This document shows, in pieces, positions 33,011-42,199 of a stretch of DNA of 58,670 nt (the stretch's first letter is position 1; each line of letters begins with the position of its first letter). The DNA comes from Elusimicrobia bacterium GWA2_62_23 (GTDB taxonomy: Bacteria; Elusimicrobiota; Elusimicrobia; Elusimicrobiales; UBA9959): assembly GCA_001799635.1 (NCBI GenBank), contig MGTV01000017.1, positions 1 through 58,670 of the forward strand. The letters are read 5' to 3'. A model generated the notes under the pieces. That model saw only the letters and a program-made list of their open reading frames with translations. It was not told where the DNA came from and ran no database searches. A program made the translations under genes and the position numbers.

Positions 33011-33561
33011 GGTTTTCTAGATGGGCGTATAAACTAGGTCTAGGCGGACTTGTGGGGGCTATCGGTATGCTTTTTGCCCATGAGTTCCCCTATGGAAGAA
33101 CTAGCCTTACTTATCATGTCGATTTTATCCAGTATCTTCGGCCATTTTTCCTGGGCATATTGGTCGGCTTGCCTGCTGGGATTGTGAATCGTGATTTAAA
33201 AAAACTGTACACAGTTCCCCTTGTAGCGGGAGTTGCTTGCCTACTCGGACATTATTTGTGGAGATTGGTTTTGCAAGGCAGATATTTGGGTGAGGGCGTA
33301 GTTATTGTTGGGCCGCTCTTAAGCATCATTTTTCAGGCGGGCTCGGTGTCTGGTGGTGTGGGAATTGGGCAAATACTATCATCCCGCGAAAAAAATAGTC
33401 TTGGACGTAATATTGCGAATGTTTCTTTGCGAATGCTGTGCTGTGTTATGCTCTGTCTGATTTTCGTTAGTTTGTTTTACAGCTCACGTCTTATTAATAT
33501 TCTTGCTTTTGGATTTATCTTGGGGTGTGGAAGCTACTTAATAGGGGAAAGCCATGACTGA
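33007..33561 (+). CDS. Polytopic membrane protein, unknown function
   Basis: 184 residues with about five hydrophobic segments (near 12-28, 45-62, 68-90, 97-122 and 140-178). Two Arg/Lys-rich loops (NRDLKKL, SSREKNSLGR) suggest cytoplasmic turns. No conserved motif is recognised. The start overlaps the HEAT gene stop and the end overlaps the giant gene start, so all three are coupled. The A+T-rich composition matches the HEAT gene. Confidence 0.78.
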   Translation: MRFSRWAYKLGLGGLVGAIGMLFAHEFPYGRTSLTYHVDFIQYLRPFFLGILVGLPAGIVNRDLKKLYTVPLVAGVACLLGHYLWRLVLQGRYLGEGVVIVGPLLSIIFQAGSVSGGVGIGQILSSREKNSLGRNIANVSLRMLCCVMLCLIFVSLFYSSRLINILAFGFILGCGSYLIGESHD

Positions 33562-36500
33562 TATCAGTAGATCAAAAAGTATTCATAAAATTGGAATCTC
33601 CATGATTTCTTGGCTGTTCCTGTTGGTAGCGAGCGCAAATGCTGCTTATGGCCCGGCAAATGCGGAGAAAGGTGACGCGATATTTCGTCAATTAAACGTC
33701 GTTGGGTTTAATGGCTATGGCCATACAGGTATCTATTCGCGGTGGACTCCCTCGTCTGGAGATTCTTCCAGCCAAGCAGCTAATTTTGTTGTAGATGGAA
33801 TGGATACTATAGGCGTGCATGGTCGGACTTTTGAGCAGTTCTTGGATGGTCAGCCGTATTGGGGTAGCTACACAGCGAATTTCACACTTACCGCGGAACA
33901 ACGAAGAAATATGGTCGTTGTCGCGAGAAATCAAATAGGCGCGACATATGAACTTACCGGCTGGCCGGATATAAAAAATCCTGGCGTTTCTTTTAGGTGT
34001 GATGGTCTTGTGGAGTATGTGTATGAACAAGTAGGGGTAAATGGTGGGGTCGGCTTTTTTACAGATGCAGAAGAAGAACAGTATGTAGAAGTTTTTTACC
34101 CGTCGGCGCTAATGTCGAGAATGACGCGCGACACGAACGTTGCGACTCCAATAGTTAAGATTATGGATTCCGGTTCTGAAATAACCTCTGGGGGCGTCAC
34201 AAATGGCCAAAACATCTCTATTGAGGCAACCGACACCGAGTCCGGCTCTGGCTTGGCCGGCTTAAAAATCTGGCTCGGAGATCCGGATTCGGACGGCACA
34301 TTAATAAAATCAATTTTTGCCGATTATAATATTTCGCATACATATTTATTTTCCGAACTCGGGGAACTCCCCGAAGGGCATATTTTTGTCCGAGTTTATG
34401 ACCAAGCCGCTAATTTCGCTTCGGTGGATTTTGCTGTTAATGCGGTCCGCCCTTATGCGCGGGTGGTGGAGATCGTGGACGCTTCGGATGCTCTCATATA
34501 CAAAAAAGAGTGGGTTGATGGGGAGAACGCGCTCACGCTTAATACCATTACTGCCTCTGCGCTCGGTTTGAATAAACAGTATAAGGTAAACATCACCTTC
34601 GCCGAGCCGGTCTCGGAGCCGGTGTTGGTCATATCAGGCATAAACAACGGAGAGAATATCGCGCTTGCGTCTACGGACCCTGCCGGCCAGCAGCAGATTT
34701 TCTCCGGTGAGTTCACGGTCCCGGATGATCAGGCATATGTCGGCAAGCATAACTTGACCATATTCGCCAAAGATACGGCCAATTCAGGCACTCCGGAGAT
34801 CCCATTGGGTGCCACTGTGCTGGGGAAAGACCGGCTGCTGGTTGCCGCGGTGGAAGGAACGGATAAGGCGCACCAGATAGCGGTAGGAGAGGACACGGAC
34901 AAGCCGGTTATCGGCTGGTATGACGTTGGATATGGTCAGAGCCCACAGGCGCAAGAGAATAGCATGGATAGCGCGGAGTGGATGGTCTCGCGGTATGGAC
35001 AGAACTTTACCATTATCGATCCTTCCAACAACCTTGCCCGGTTCGAGCTCTACAAAAACAACCTCGCGGAACAGATGGTCACCGTGGATTTCCCGGAAAA
35101 TACGGCGTCCGTGGAGGTGTCTCCTGCGATCCCGGAGGATGGAACAGGCTACTCCGTGAAGGCACTGGATTCTGCCGGGAACGCTTCATCTTTCTTTTTT
35201 CATCTTGACCGGAATCCCCCTGTGGTGAGTTTTACTAGCGTGGTGGTGGAGCTTCTGAACGAAAGTTATCTTGTGAATACTGTCGGTAAGTTGACGGACA
35301 GCATGTCCGGTGTCGGTGTGGAGGTGCAAAAATTCCTTAACCCTCTGCCCGGCCCCCTTCCGATTTCATATACCGGGAGTCCGCTCCCGCCCGGCCCGTC
35401 TGAGTCCTTGTTCTCTTACAGCGGGCTGTATGGGGAACCCGCCCCCGCGATGAATCAGTATGTTTTCGCGGGCAAGGATAAGGCAAATCTCTTGGGCAGA
35501 GACGAGCTTTGGTTGATCAATGGTGAAGACCAGGCAACTGTCGGGACGGGCGGCGGGGGCGGCTCCTGGGGAGATTGGCAGACTTTTGCCGTACAACCGT
35601 CCGGAGTGCTTCTTAAGAACGCGGCAATTAATGTGCAGATCCTCCAGCCCGCCAGCGGATGTAATTTTGTTGATTATCCCACGGGGATGAAAGTGGCCGT
35701 TAAGGTCGGACAGGGGCCGGAGGCGGCTTTGAAAGAGTGGGATAACATTCCGCTCCAACTCGGATATACCCCGGAAGCGGAGGCGACGATACTGGAATAT
35801 GAGGATGGCAATATCATCCTGAATAAGGCGGAGAATGTTGCGCTTCCACAGTTCGCGGGGGTCCAAGTCTATGAAAGGGGGAATACTAATTACGGGGAGA
35901 TATCCTGTTCTGATGGCCAGGGAGGAGAATTCAGAGTACCGTATGGGCCAGAGTCCTATTCATACTTTGGCGATATCAACCTGGATTACAAGTATACGGG
36001 GATAATCCGGCCCAGGATAGTGGAGACGGAGTGGGTCCCGGCTGGGTTGAACGTCAGTGTGGACATGGCCGAAGTCTCCGTGGAGGTTTCAAATATTTCC
36101 AAACCCGGCACCATAACGTTGTCTAAGGCCGCGTTCGATCCCAAGGTGCCTGGCTACCGGCTGGCGGACAGCCGCAACGTATACGATGTCGGCATCACGG
36201 CTGAATATTCGGGCCCAGTAAGAATAATGTTCAAGGTCTCAAAGTACAACCTGACCCAGGAACAAATAGAAGGGATGCGCATTTATCACAATGACAATGG
36301 GCAATGGGTGAATGTTACGGATTCAATTGCCGAAGAGGGGGTTAAATGCGTAGTGCCGCATGCCTCTCCCTTCGCTGTAATGGTGCCGGTTGAAGATGCG
36401 CTGCCCCCTATAACCATCGCCGAGTTCCCCGCTTCCGTTGAGGTCGGCGGAATCGTGTACGTTTCGTCATCGGCGGAAATTGCGCTTAAGGCCGTGGACA

Positions 36501-39500
36501 GCGCCGCCAAAATAGAGGAAATCGCCGGAGTGGCCACCACGTACTTCCTGCTTGATGCGGATCCGGACCAGGCCTGCCTGCTTACCCCGTATGACGCCCA
36601 GGCGCCTGCTGGCACGTGTGCAAATCCTGTTTATCGGACGCCGTTCCGCTTATCTGAGGGTGCGCATCAGTTGTATTTCTTCAGTGTGGACAATGCCGGC
36701 AATTTTGAGCCGTACAATGTTAAGAGCATTGTCTCGGATGGTACTCCGCCGGCGGTGTCCTTGAAATATGGGCAGAACGTGCTGGCTGGGAGCGTGAACC
36801 TTGTGACGGGGGAAATGTTCAGTGTCGCGGCCGAAGATCTGCCGTCAAACGGTGTTTCTGCGGGGCGGCAAAGCATCTTCTATCTGGTGGACGTCAGCCC
36901 CACGGCCTGTTCCAGTGAGGAGATAATTAATACCGCACCTGCCGGAACCTGCGATAATCCGATATATAGCGAGCCGTTCTCGCTGCCGGTGGGGGCGCAC
37001 ACGGTGTATTATTCCGCAGTCGATAACGTGGGGAACCGCGCGGAGGTGAAGAGCGTCAGCATAACCGTGACGGGGGATGTGGTCGCGGTTCCTGACATCT
37101 TCGCTCCCACCGGTTCCCTGGCGGTGGGGCGGTATGAACATGCCGCCTCCAGGCTGGCGGATGGCAAGGTGCTTGTAACCGGTGGCTGGGGCGATGAGAA
37201 CCCCACTGCCACAGCTGAGCTGTACGATCCGGCCGCTGGGGTATTCAGTACCGTCGGGGCTATGTCGACCGTGCGCGGCGGCCACCGCAGCGTGCTGTTG
37301 GGCAACGGCAAGGTGTTGGTGGCGGGTGGTTCTGACGGGCCGGGATATCTTGCTTCGGCCGAATTGTACGACCCCGCCAGCAAAACGTTCAGCGCGACCG
37401 GGTCTATGTCCGCCGGGCGTTATGCCGGCATGGCCACGCTGCTTCCGAACGGCAAGGTGTTAATAACCGGCGGGCGCACCACCGGCAACGTCGAGACGGC
37501 TTCCGCCGAACTTTACGACCCTGCCACCGGGTTGTTCACCCCTACTGGGAATATGAATAGCGCGCGGTGCGCGCATTTTGCGGTACTGCTGCCCAATGGA
37601 AAAGTTCTGGTGGGCGGTGGTGTGATCGGCAGCGGTTTTGTATCCGGTGCCGAAATCTATGACCCTGCCACCGGGGTGTTTACGCCTACCGGCTCATTGG
37701 TTATGTCCAGATATCACCCTGTAACGGCATTGCTGCCCGACGGGCGTGTGCTGGTTGCGGGTGGGGCAAATCCCGGCAGCATAGCGGAGGCGGAACTATA
37801 CGACCCTGCGAGCGGGACGTTCACGCAGACCGGATCAATGAGCGACGCCAGGCTGCATGCTGCGGCCGCGTTGCTGGGTAATGGTAAGGTTCTGGTGGCT
37901 GGCGGGTCCAACGGCGGGCATTTTGCCAGTACTGAACTGTATGACCCGGCTACGGGCAAGTTCGCGCCAGGTGCCACAATGAACACGGCCCGGGACTGGG
38001 CCACGGCCACCATCCTGGCGGATGGGCGTGTGCTGATGGCCGCGGGTTCGGGGTTGAGGTCCGCGGAAGTGTATGGCGGCGCGGCGCCCAACCCGGTACC
38101 GGTCATAAACAACATAAATCCGGTAACCGGTCCTGCCGGAGTTCCGTTCACTATTTCCGGAGGCAATTTTGGTGTCTATACGTCTACCTGCGCCAGGGTC
38201 CTGTTCGGGTCCACCGCCGCGGCGGTTTCCAACTGGAGCAATACCTCCATGGAAGGCGTAGTTCCGCCGCTCTCTGCAGGTGAATACCAAGTAAGGGTGG
38301 AACGGATAGATAACAGCGCCAGCGTATTGAGCAATACGGTAGTCTTCACGGTAGAGCCGCCAGTCAGCGTGCAGGATACATTCGTGCCTACCGGTTCGTT
38401 AGCTGTTGGCCGCTACGAGCACGCCGCTTCCCGTCTGGCGGATGGTAAGGTTCTGATAACAGGTGGATGGGGGGATGAGAATCCCAGCGCCACGGCTGAG
38501 CTGTACGATCCGACCGCTGGGGTGTTCAGTACCGCCGGGGCTATGTTGACCGGGCGCGGCGGCCACCGCAGCGTGCTGTTGGGCAACGGCAAGGTGCTGG
38601 TGGCGGGTGGTTCTGACGGGCCTGGATATCTTGCCTCGGCCGAATTGTACGACCCCGTCAGTAAAACGTTCAGCGCGACCGGGTCTATGTCCGCCGGGCG
38701 TTATGCCGGCATGGCCACGCTGCTTCCGAACGGCAAGGTGTTAATAACCGGCGGGCGCACCACAGGCAACGTCGAGACGGCTTCCGCCGAACTTTACGAC
38801 CCTGCCACCGGGGTGTTCACGCCTACTGGGAATATGAATAGCGCACGGTGCGCGCATTTTGCGGTACTGCTGCCCAATGGGAAGGTGCTGGTGGGCGGTG
38901 GGGTGATCGGCAGCGGTTTTGTGTCGGGCGCGGAAATTTATGATCCCGCTACCGGCGTGTTCACTGCGACCGGGTCCATGCTGGTGGCCAGGTATCACCC
39001 TGTAACGGCATTGCTGCCTGACGGGCGTGTGCTGGTTGCCGGCGGTGCAAATCCCGGCAGCATAGCCGAGGCGGAGTTGTACGATCCCTCGAGCGGCACA
39101 TTCACGCAGACAGGTTCCATGAGCGACGCCAGGCTGCACGCCACGGCGACGCTGTTGGGCAACGGCAAAGTGCTGGTGGCTGGAGGTTCCAATGGCGGGC
39201 CGTTCGCCAGTGCAGAACTATACGACCCTGTCAGCGGCACATTCACGCCCGGCGCCGACATGAACGAGGCGCGCGATTGGGCCACGGCCACGCTGCTGCA
39301 AGGCGGGCGGCTACTGATGGCCGCCGGGTCTGGTTCGAGATCGGCGGAATTGTACCTCTCCTCCGCACCAACTGCTCCGGTGATAAGCGCCGTTTCACCG
39401 TCTTCGGGGCCTGTAGGCGGGCAGTTCACCCTGACGGGGTCCGGATTCGGAGCTTATACCGCGGGTTCCCGCGTATTCGTAGGCACGGCCGCGGCTGTTG

Positions 39501-41164
39501 TGAGTTCCTGGACCGGGACTTCCATAGCGGGTAAGGTGCCGGCTGGGTTGTCTCCCGGCGAGTACGTTGTTTCGGCGCTGGCAGAACTGGGTGGCGACTT
39601 TGTGGTTAGCTCAACGGTATCTTTTACCGTTACTTCTACCCTCAACTCCAGCGAGGACGGCCTTGTCAGTATAGCCACGCCAGGAGTGGAGATAGAGGTT
39701 TCCGCCATATCTACGGAAACCATCACTTCCACCATGACCGTGTTCACGGCCATGATAGATTCCGGTTTGGAGCCGGTGCAGGGCGCGTTCTACGAGTTCG
39801 AGCCCGGCGGGGTGCAGTTCGCCGTGCCCGCCACGCTTAAGTTCTCCTTCGACCCGGTTGGTGTGGATACGACCACTCTGGCCATCTACTACTTCGACGG
39901 GGTTAACTGGAGCAGCACCTCCGTCCTGAACCAGCGCGTGGTCTTTGAGTCCGACACGCTGGCCTACCTGGAGGGCGAGATAACGCATACCTCCATGTAC
40001 GCTATGCTGCGCAAAAAGACTATTACGGGGCCTGTGGTTACCGTAGCTATCTCGCCTTCCACGTTGAACCTGGACAGCAACGGCGGCTATATAACGGCGG
40101 AGCTTTCCTTCGCCGCGGGCACCGGGTGTTTCAAGCCGGAGACAGTGAATATCAGCGCCGTTGGCGATACCCTCCTGGCGGCGCCTATCTACGCGCAAAA
40201 GCCGGGAAGCGGCAAGAAGAAGGGCGGCTACGACGTGCAATGCGGCACCGCCACTGTGAAGTTCGACCGCGATGCGGTAGCCGCGGTCCTGCCGGCCAAT
40301 GCCCTGGTGACCATGACCGTGTCAGGGATTCTTGAGGGCGGTATGACCTTTTCCGCGCAGGGTGCTATGCGGACCATAAGGCACTTCAAGGCAGAGCGCA
40401 GTAATAAATGGCATTACTCACACGGCTGCGGTGCGCATATGGACGGAAAGGAGGGCTCGTTGCGCGACGACCAGGACCTGTTCATGCTCAAAGTGGAGCG
40501 TGACTTGGTCCAGAAGGAGACTCGCAAGCAGCGCGCCGCCGAAGGTTCCGGCTTTAAGCGCCGGGGCACAGTGTTCGAGTTCGGCCCCGAGGGCCTCAGA
40601 TTCGATACGCCGGTAACCATAAGCCTGCCTTACGAAGCTGGCGAGAAGGCCCCTGAGCGGTTGGCGGTGGCCTATTGGAATGACCAGAAGGGCGAGTGGG
40701 AGCCCCTTGTTTCCAAGCTGGACAAGGACGGGCGTTTCATAAGAGCCGATGTGGAACATTTCTCGCAGTACCAGGTGGTGGAATTGCCTGTTGCACTGGC
40801 CGCCTCGTTAACCTCTACGTTGCCGGTGGAGGATAACGGTGGGGCCGCGTCCCAGGCGGCCATCCAGGAATTCCGTCTTGGCCAGGTGTATGTATATCCG
40901 GACCCGGCCAAGGGCGGCAAGGTCCCCACGTTCCACATTGAGGTGGGGCTGGCCGACACGGTAGAGATCCGGGTCTTCAGCGTGGCGGGAAAGCAAGTGC
41001 ACGAGCGGACCCTCGGCGGTAGTCCGCAGTTCCTGGGCGGCGCGTACGCTTATGAGTACCAGTGGGCCGGGCATATAGCCAGCGGCGTCTACTACTACAC
41101 CATTGAAGCTCAGCGCGGAGGCAGGAAGCTGCGTACTAAGGGCAAGTTCGCGGTGGTGAGATAA
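33554..41164 (+). CDS. Giant multidomain surface protein (permuted NlpC/P60, kelch, TIG, C-terminal sorting domain)
   Basis: 2536 residues. The signal peptide is about 1-31. Residues 35-200 resemble a permuted papain-like (YiiX/NlpC-P60) domain, with His57 in GYGHTGIY preceding Cys149 in FRCDGLVEYVYE. Ig-like segments run to about 1180; the segment 216-293 is the 234-bp inverted repeat. Two kelch propellers of seven motifs each start at about 1181 and 1608, each followed by a TIG/IPT-like domain (about 1514-1602 and 1939-2026). ZU5-like beta segments follow (GAFYEFEPGGVQFAVPATL). Residues 2442-2536 resemble FlgD-Ig or type IX sorting domains (VYVYPDPAKGG, ASGVYYYTIEA). Composition shifts at about 34431, from A+T-rich to host-like, so the 5' part looks grafted. 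A PorV/PorQ-like barrel gene follows. Confidence 0.88.
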   Translation: MTDISRSKSIHKIGISMISWLFLLVASANAAYGPANAEKGDAIFRQLNVVGFNGYGHTGIYSRWTPSSGDSSSQAANFVVDGMDTIGVHGRTFEQFLDGQPYWGSYTANFTLTAEQRRNMVVVARNQIGATYELTGWPDIKNPGVSFRCDGLVEYVYEQVGVNGGVGFFTDAEEEQYVEVFYPSALMSRMTRDTNVATPIVKIMDSGSEITSGGVTNGQNISIEATDTESGSGLAGLKIWLGDPDSDGTLIKSIFADYNISHTYLFSELGELPEGHIFVRVYDQAANFASVDFAVNAVRPYARVVEIVDASDALIYKKEWVDGENALTLNTITASALGLNKQYKVNITFAEPVSEPVLVISGINNGENIALASTDPAGQQQIFSGEFTVPDDQAYVGKHNLTIFAKDTANSGTPEIPLGATVLGKDRLLVAAVEGTDKAHQIAVGEDTDKPVIGWYDVGYGQSPQAQENSMDSAEWMVSRYGQNFTIIDPSNNLARFELYKNNLAEQMVTVDFPENTASVEVSPAIPEDGTGYSVKALDSAGNASSFFFHLDRNPPVVSFTSVVVELLNESYLVNTVGKLTDSMSGVGVEVQKFLNPLPGPLPISYTGSPLPPGPSESLFSYSGLYGEPAPAMNQYVFAGKDKANLLGRDELWLINGEDQATVGTGGGGGSWGDWQTFAVQPSGVLLKNAAINVQILQPASGCNFVDYPTGMKVAVKVGQGPEAALKEWDNIPLQLGYTPEAEATILEYEDGNIILNKAENVALPQFAGVQVYERGNTNYGEISCSDGQGGEFRVPYGPESYSYFGDINLDYKYTGIIRPRIVETEWVPAGLNVSVDMAEVSVEVSNISKPGTITLSKAAFDPKVPGYRLADSRNVYDVGITAEYSGPVRIMFKVSKYNLTQEQIEGMRIYHNDNGQWVNVTDSIAEEGVKCVVPHASPFAVMVPVEDALPPITIAEFPASVEVGGIVYVSSSAEIALKAVDSAAKIEEIAGVATTYFLLDADPDQACLLTPYDAQAPAGTCANPVYRTPFRLSEGAHQLYFFSVDNAGNFEPYNVKSIVSDGTPPAVSLKYGQNVLAGSVNLVTGEMFSVAAEDLPSNGVSAGRQSIFYLVDVSPTACSSEEIINTAPAGTCDNPIYSEPFSLPVGAHTVYYSAVDNVGNRAEVKSVSITVTGDVVAVPDIFAPTGSLAVGRYEHAASRLADGKVLVTGGWGDENPTATAELYDPAAGVFSTVGAMSTVRGGHRSVLLGNGKVLVAGGSDGPGYLASAELYDPASKTFSATGSMSAGRYAGMATLLPNGKVLITGGRTTGNVETASAELYDPATGLFTPTGNMNSARCAHFAVLLPNGKVLVGGGVIGSGFVSGAEIYDPATGVFTPTGSLVMSRYHPVTALLPDGRVLVAGGANPGSIAEAELYDPASGTFTQTGSMSDARLHAAAALLGNGKVLVAGGSNGGHFASTELYDPATGKFAPGATMNTARDWATATILADGRVLMAAGSGLRSAEVYGGAAPNPVPVINNINPVTGPAGVPFTISGGNFGVYTSTCARVLFGSTAAAVSNWSNTSMEGVVPPLSAGEYQVRVERIDNSASVLSNTVVFTVEPPVSVQDTFVPTGSLAVGRYEHAASRLADGKVLITGGWGDENPSATAELYDPTAGVFSTAGAMLTGRGGHRSVLLGNGKVLVAGGSDGPGYLASAELYDPVSKTFSATGSMSAGRYAGMATLLPNGKVLITGGRTTGNVETASAELYDPATGVFTPTGNMNSARCAHFAVLLPNGKVLVGGGVIGSGFVSGAEIYDPATGVFTATGSMLVARYHPVTALLPDGRVLVAGGANPGSIAEAELYDPSSGTFTQTGSMSDARLHATATLLGNGKVLVAGGSNGGPFASAELYDPVSGTFTPGADMNEARDWATATLLQGGRLLMAAGSGSRSAELYLSSAPTAPVISAVSPSSGPVGGQFTLTGSGFGAYTAGSRVFVGTAAAVVSSWTGTSIAGKVPAGLSPGEYVVSALAELGGDFVVSSTVSFTVTSTLNSSEDGLVSIATPGVEIEVSAISTETITSTMTVFTAMIDSGLEPVQGAFYEFEPGGVQFAVPATLKFSFDPVGVDTTTLAIYYFDGVNWSSTSVLNQRVVFESDTLAYLEGEITHTSMYAMLRKKTITGPVVTVAISPSTLNLDSNGGYITAELSFAAGTGCFKPETVNISAVGDTLLAAPIYAQKPGSGKKKGGYDVQCGTATVKFDRDAVAAVLPANALVTMTVSGILEGGMTFSAQGAMRTIRHFKAERSNKWHYSHGCGAHMDGKEGSLRDDQDLFMLKVERDLVQKETRKQRAAEGSGFKRRGTVFEFGPEGLRFDTPVTISLPYEAGEKAPERLAVAYWNDQKGEWEPLVSKLDKDGRFIRADVEHFSQYQVVELPVALAASLTSTLPVEDNGGAASQAAIQEFRLGQVYVYPDPAKGGKVPTFHIEVGLADTVEIRVFSVAGKQVHERTLGGSPQFLGGAYAYEYQWAGHIASGVYYYTIEAQRGGRKLRTKGKFAVVR
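34198..34431 (+). repeat. 234-bp inverted repeat, right copy
   Basis: Lies within the giant surface-protein gene (residues about 216-293) and is an exact inverted match to 31721-31954. The length is 78 whole codons. Its end coincides with the change from A+T-rich to host-like composition. Confidence 0.97.
37094..39654 (+). repeat. Tandem duplication of kelch propeller plus TIG, 1281-bp period
   Basis: Two consecutive units (37094-38374 and 38375 onwards) are in frame, 427 codons apart. Identity is patchy. Around 37399-37530 and 38680-38811 the copies are almost base-for-base identical, while the first 60 bases and the TIG parts differ clearly. That mosaic suggests duplication followed by gene conversion. 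Each unit has seven kelch motifs ending in patterns like GKVLVAGGS. Confidence 0.88.
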
Positions 41165-41172
41165 AGGAAAAT

Positions 41173-42078
41173 ATGAACAAGACCACAATAATATTTTCCA
41201 CTTTCCTGGCGGTCATGCCGGCGGCCCTTATGGCGCAGGCCGGAGCGCAGTTCCTGCGTATAGACACCGACGCGCGCCTTAGCGGCATGGCGTCGGCCGG
41301 GGCGGCTTCCGTGTACGGCATAAGCGCTCTCAATTATAACCCGGCCGGCCTCTCCGCCATGACCGGGCCGGAGGCCGCGTTCAGCCACAGTAAATGGCTT
41401 ATGGACGCCAGCCACGACTTCGCCGGTTTCGGGTTTAAGGCCGGCGGCGCCAAGGAGGGGAAGGTGGCGGTGGGCGTTGGGGTAACGCGCCTGTCCAACA
41501 CTTCGTTCGATGGACGCGGCGAGGACCGCAGCGCCCTTGGCGGCTACGGCGCTTACGACCAGGTGGTAAGCCTGGGCCTGGCCGTGAAGAACGTAGGCTG
41601 CGCGGTAAAGTACATACAAGGCAGCATAGCCGGCGTGCGCGCGGAAACTTTTGCGGTGGACCTTGGCACCAAGCGGACGCTTACGCGGCTGCCGGTCACG
41701 CTGGGGCTGGGCGTGCAGAACCTGGGCAGAGGAATGAAGTATCTGTCGCAGCGTGACCAACTGCCGCTAAGCGTGAACGCCGGGGTCTCTTTCCTGGCAA
41801 TGCCGGGCATGGGGCTGACCTTCGATGCGAAACGCCTGGTCTATGACAGAGAGACCATACTTTCTTTCGGCACGGAGTACGCCATAATGACCCAGGCGGG
41901 AGCCGGCTTTGCGCTGCGCGGCGGTTATGGCCTGGCCGGAATGGCGTCCAATGACGGCAAGAGCGGGCTCAGCGTGGGAGCGGGGCTGATGGCCCTCGGC
42001 GCGCAACTGGATTATGCCGTGTCGCCTGAAACCGGCCTGGGCAGCGTACAGCGGATAACGCTTAAAAAACGATTTTAG
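41173..42078 (+). CDS. PorV/PorQ-like outer-membrane barrel protein
   Basis: 301 residues with an AAGGA site before the ATG. The signal peptide is about 1-22 (ending LMAQA). The mature N-terminus, AGAQFLRIDTDARLSGMASAGAA then ISALNYNPAGLS, is the hallmark of the PorV/PorQ (UPF0164) family of FadL-like outer-membrane barrels. The rest alternates short beta strands ending in aromatic KKRF. In Bacteroidota PorV shuttles type IX secretion cargo. Its position right after a giant protein with a C-terminal sorting-like domain suggests a comparable cargo partnership, though no other type IX gene is in the window. Confidence 0.85.
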   Translation: MNKTTIIFSTFLAVMPAALMAQAGAQFLRIDTDARLSGMASAGAASVYGISALNYNPAGLSAMTGPEAAFSHSKWLMDASHDFAGFGFKAGGAKEGKVAVGVGVTRLSNTSFDGRGEDRSALGGYGAYDQVVSLGLAVKNVGCAVKYIQGSIAGVRAETFAVDLGTKRTLTRLPVTLGLGVQNLGRGMKYLSQRDQLPLSVNAGVSFLAMPGMGLTFDAKRLVYDRETILSFGTEYAIMTQAGAGFALRGGYGLAGMASNDGKSGLSVGAGLMALGAQLDYAVSPETGLGSVQRITLKKRF

Positions 42079-42199
42079 GTGAGCTGACCGTGCCGGCGGT
42101 AACAACGCCGGGAGCAATTTGATATTATTGATTCGTGCCGTTAGCCGCGGGGCCGCAGGGGCCGGGCGAACGGCGCGAAATCATTTTGAGAGGTCGTTA

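Noticed and set aside
37094-39654. CRISPR-like or simple tandem array
   Set aside because: The repeats are in-frame kelch motifs within a continuous coding sequence, with no constant spacer length.
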